Assembly: GCA_002702065.1 (NCBI GenBank) | Contig: NZXX01000001.1 | Coordinates: 1,612,001-1,676,000, forward strand | DNA length: 64,000 nt | From: Anaerolineaceae bacterium | GTDB taxonomy: Bacteria; Chloroflexota; Anaerolineae; Aggregatilineales; Phototrophicaceae | Reading direction: 5' to 3' | Shown: piece after piece, positions 62,505-64,000 of the stretch | Layout of the letters: each line of letters opens with the position of its first letter | Numbering within the stretch: position 1 is the first letter of the stretch | Notes under the pieces: generated by a model | What the model saw: only the letters and a program-made list of their open reading frames with translations | What the model was told of the DNA's origin: nothing | Database searches by the model: none | Translations under genes and position numbers: made by a program

Positions 62505-63335
62505 TTAGCCTTTGACTGCGCCAGCAGATAACCCCTGCACGACAAAGCGTTGTGCCAGATAATACAGGACCATCACCGGTACAGCGGCTGCCACGGCCCC
62601 GGCCATGATCAACCCCCAGCGGAAGACATCACCAGTAATCAGATAACTGATCGCCACCGGGACGGTGCGCAGGTCCTGCGAGGTGATGAAGATCAGACCG
62701 AATAATAGTTCATTCCAGGCGGCGGTAAAGGTAAACACGCTGACCGCAACCAGCCCTGGCCCTGACAGCGGCAGCAGGATGCGCAAAAATGCCTGAAGGC
62801 GCGTTGCCCCATCGACCATCGCCTGTTCTTCCAGATCAACCGGGATACTCTTAAAGTAGCCCATCAGCAGCCATGTACTGAGCGGGGCGGCGAAGGTCAG
62901 ATATACGAAGATAAGCCCGTGCAGTGTGTTGCCGAGCTGCATGCGCGCGATGATAACCGACAGGGGGATAAACAACATGGCGCTGGGTGTGAGATAGGTA
63001 AACAGGATCAGCCGGCCAAACCAGTCTCGATACAGGTAGCGCAGGCGCACCAGACTGTAGGCCGCCATGCTGCTGAAGAGCACCGATACCAAGGTTGACA
63101 TGCCGGCGACGAGGATGCTGTTACGAATATTGATGAGGAATCCATCCTCAATCAAATCCTGATAATTCTGAAGCGTTGCGTTGATCGGCAGCAGGGATGG
63201 TGACCGGTAAATATCGCGCGGCAGCTTGAGCGAAATAATCAGCATGTAATAAATCGGAAACAGGATGACCACGGCCAGCAGCAGCAGCAGCCCGTAGTAG
63301 ATAATCTTCTGGGTGAGTGTTGGCTTATCCAGCAT
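62505..63335 (-). CDS. ABC transporter permease, MalG-like
   Basis: This 276-residue six-span permease has the EAA loop VDLEEQAMVDGATRLQAFLR. The first span is YYGLLLLLAVVILFPIYYMLII. It ends FVVQGLSAGAVKG, typical for MalG-like CUT1 permeases. It lies 3 bp after the MalF-like permease stop; the pair forms a channel with a binding protein expected just beyond the window. The adjacent SGNH esterase suggests that acylated sugars or glycan fragments may be imported. Confidence 0.92.
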   Translation of the reverse strand: MLDKPTLTQKIIYYGLLLLLAVVILFPIYYMLIISLKLPRDIYRSPSLLPINATLQNYQDLIEDGFLINIRNSILVAGMSTLVSVLFSSMAAYSLVRLRYLYRDWFGRLILFTYLTPSAMLFIPLSVIIARMQLGNTLHGLIFVYLTFAAPLSTWLLMGYFKSIPVDLEEQAMVDGATRLQAFLRILLPLSGPGLVAVSVFTFTAAWNELLFGLIFITSQDLRTVPVAISYLITGDVFRWGLIMAGAVAAAVPVMVLYYLAQRFVVQGLSAGAVKG

Positions 63336-63338
63336 CGG

Positions 63339-64000
63339 CTAATCCTCCCTTTGCAGCAGCGTGGCGACAATGACCGCCAGTACGCCGAATACCGGCAGCA
63401 GCGACACCGACACGGCTGCGGCTTCGCCAATGCGCAGACTTTGCAGGCCATAGTAGGCTAATACGGGGAATGTCATGGTTGCGTTTGATGGCCCGCCACC
63501 CGTCATGAGCCAGATGGCCTCGAAGCTGTTGGTGGTCCAGATGGTTGAGACGAGTACGACCACCAAAATGACATGCCGAATGCCGGGCAGTGTGACATGC
63601 CGGAAGCGCCCAAAGGCGTTGGCGCCGTCCAGTGCTGCGGATTCATACAACTCACGCGGGATTGCCTGCATACCAGCGAGGAAGGAGATAACCCAGAAGG
63701 GGAAACCGCGCCAGAAACTGGCGACAATGACACTGGGCATGGCCAGTTCCTTGGTACTCAGAAAATCCACATGCGTATTGACCAGCCCGCTGTTAATCAG
63801 GATGTAGTTAAAAGCGCCACCCTGTGGGGCAAAGAGCAGTTTCCAAGTAATGAACGCTACAAAGGCAGGCATGGCCCAGGGAATCAGAATGAGGCCGCGC
63901 CACACCTGACGAAAGCGAATCTGCTGGTTGAGCAAAACCGCGATGCCCATGCCCAGGACCAGTTTGAGCGACTGTACCGACGTGACCAGCACAACGGTAT
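63339..64000 (-). CDS. ABC transporter permease, MalF-like, truncated by window edge
   Basis: The frame runs off the right edge with no start; 220 codons are visible. The visible part has the last four to five spans, with LVLGMGIAVLLNQQIRFRQVWRGLILIPWAMPAFVAFI and the EAA loop RELYESAALDGANAFGRFRHV. A GTG at 63992 is not a plausible start, because the usual first spans (about 80-90 residues) would be missing. It pairs with the MalG-like permease downstream. No ATPase gene is in view. Confidence 0.9.
   Translation of the reverse strand, partial: TVVLVTSVQSLKLVLGMGIAVLLNQQIRFRQVWRGLILIPWAMPAFVAFITWKLLFAPQGGAFNYILINSGLVNTHVDFLSTKELAMPSVIVASFWRGFPFWVISFLAGMQAIPRELYESAALDGANAFGRFRHVTLPGIRHVILVVVLVSTIWTTNSFEAIWLMTGGGPSNATMTFPVLAYYGLQSLRIGEAAAVSVSLLPVFGVLAVIVATLLQRED

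Noticed and set aside
1..64000. tRNA, rRNA, CRISPR, insertion sequence or prophage
   Set aside because: No cloverleaf-like gene, regularly spaced repeat array, transposase or phage gene was seen in either strand by eye. A covariance-model scan would be needed to exclude small RNAs.

Overview
The window reads as a chromosomal segment of a Chloroflexota bacterium, probably of the Anaerolineae/Aggregatilineales type. This rests on gene content: a full Alternative Complex III operon (actABCDEF) beside a caa3-type oxidase with a fused subunit I/III, many Chloroflexota-style sugar ABC transporters without an ATPase gene, an FHA-glycosyltransferase fusion, and mixed twin-arginine and Sec secretion. 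The species is inferred; no rRNA, tRNA, CRISPR array, insertion sequence or prophage was seen. Coding density is high and no gene looks clearly broken. Two genes run off the edges (a receiver-like protein at the left, an ABC permease at the right).

Layout. 1-2000: a degenerate receiver domain, a dodecin and a DNA-polymerase-X-like helix-hairpin-helix protein. 2219-14485: aerobic respiration. The cox genes (coxB with cytochrome c, fused ctaD-ctaE, a small membrane protein, ctaG, a cytochrome c lipoprotein) run rightward and meet the leftward actABCDEF operon head-on. Together they would oxidise quinol, pass electrons through cytochrome c and reduce O2. 14693-18250: an orphan protein, a PoxB-like thiamine-diphosphate enzyme, a type IB topoisomerase and a DUF1232 protein.

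18574-28715: a sugar or sugar-acid utilisation locus with a mandelate-racemase-type dehydratase, a GntR/FCD repressor and its probable operator, a twin-arginine substrate-binding protein with two permeases, three SDR dehydrogenases, an SMP-30 lactonase, a VOC protein and an aldose-epimerase-like protein. This fits import followed by non-phosphorylative oxidation, lactone hydrolysis and dehydration. 28780-32894: a membrane glycosylation operon (FHA-GT2, GT39, polyprenyl-phosphate mannose synthase type). 33207-42929: pentose and nucleoside functions (GH10 xylanase, split transketolase, tandem class II aldolase, two nucleoside hydrolases and an ABC importer). 43068-48643: two signalling pairs, one of unusual architecture and one NarX/NarL-like.

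48859-61012 is the most striking part. A group 3d-like bidirectional [NiFe] hydrogenase operon (hoxEFUYHW) is followed on the same strand by two nine-haem membrane-anchored cytochromes, a cytochrome b/c fusion and a ten-haem cytochrome made of two tandem repeats, each with an EF-hand loop. A perfect CRP/FNR-type palindrome lies upstream of hoxE, and related GTGACA-containing inverted repeats lie before the cytochrome genes. This suggests, but does not prove, a co-regulated redox system joining H2/NAD(H) metabolism to a multihaem electron conduit. 61398-64000: an SGNH hydrolase and part of a third ABC sugar importer.
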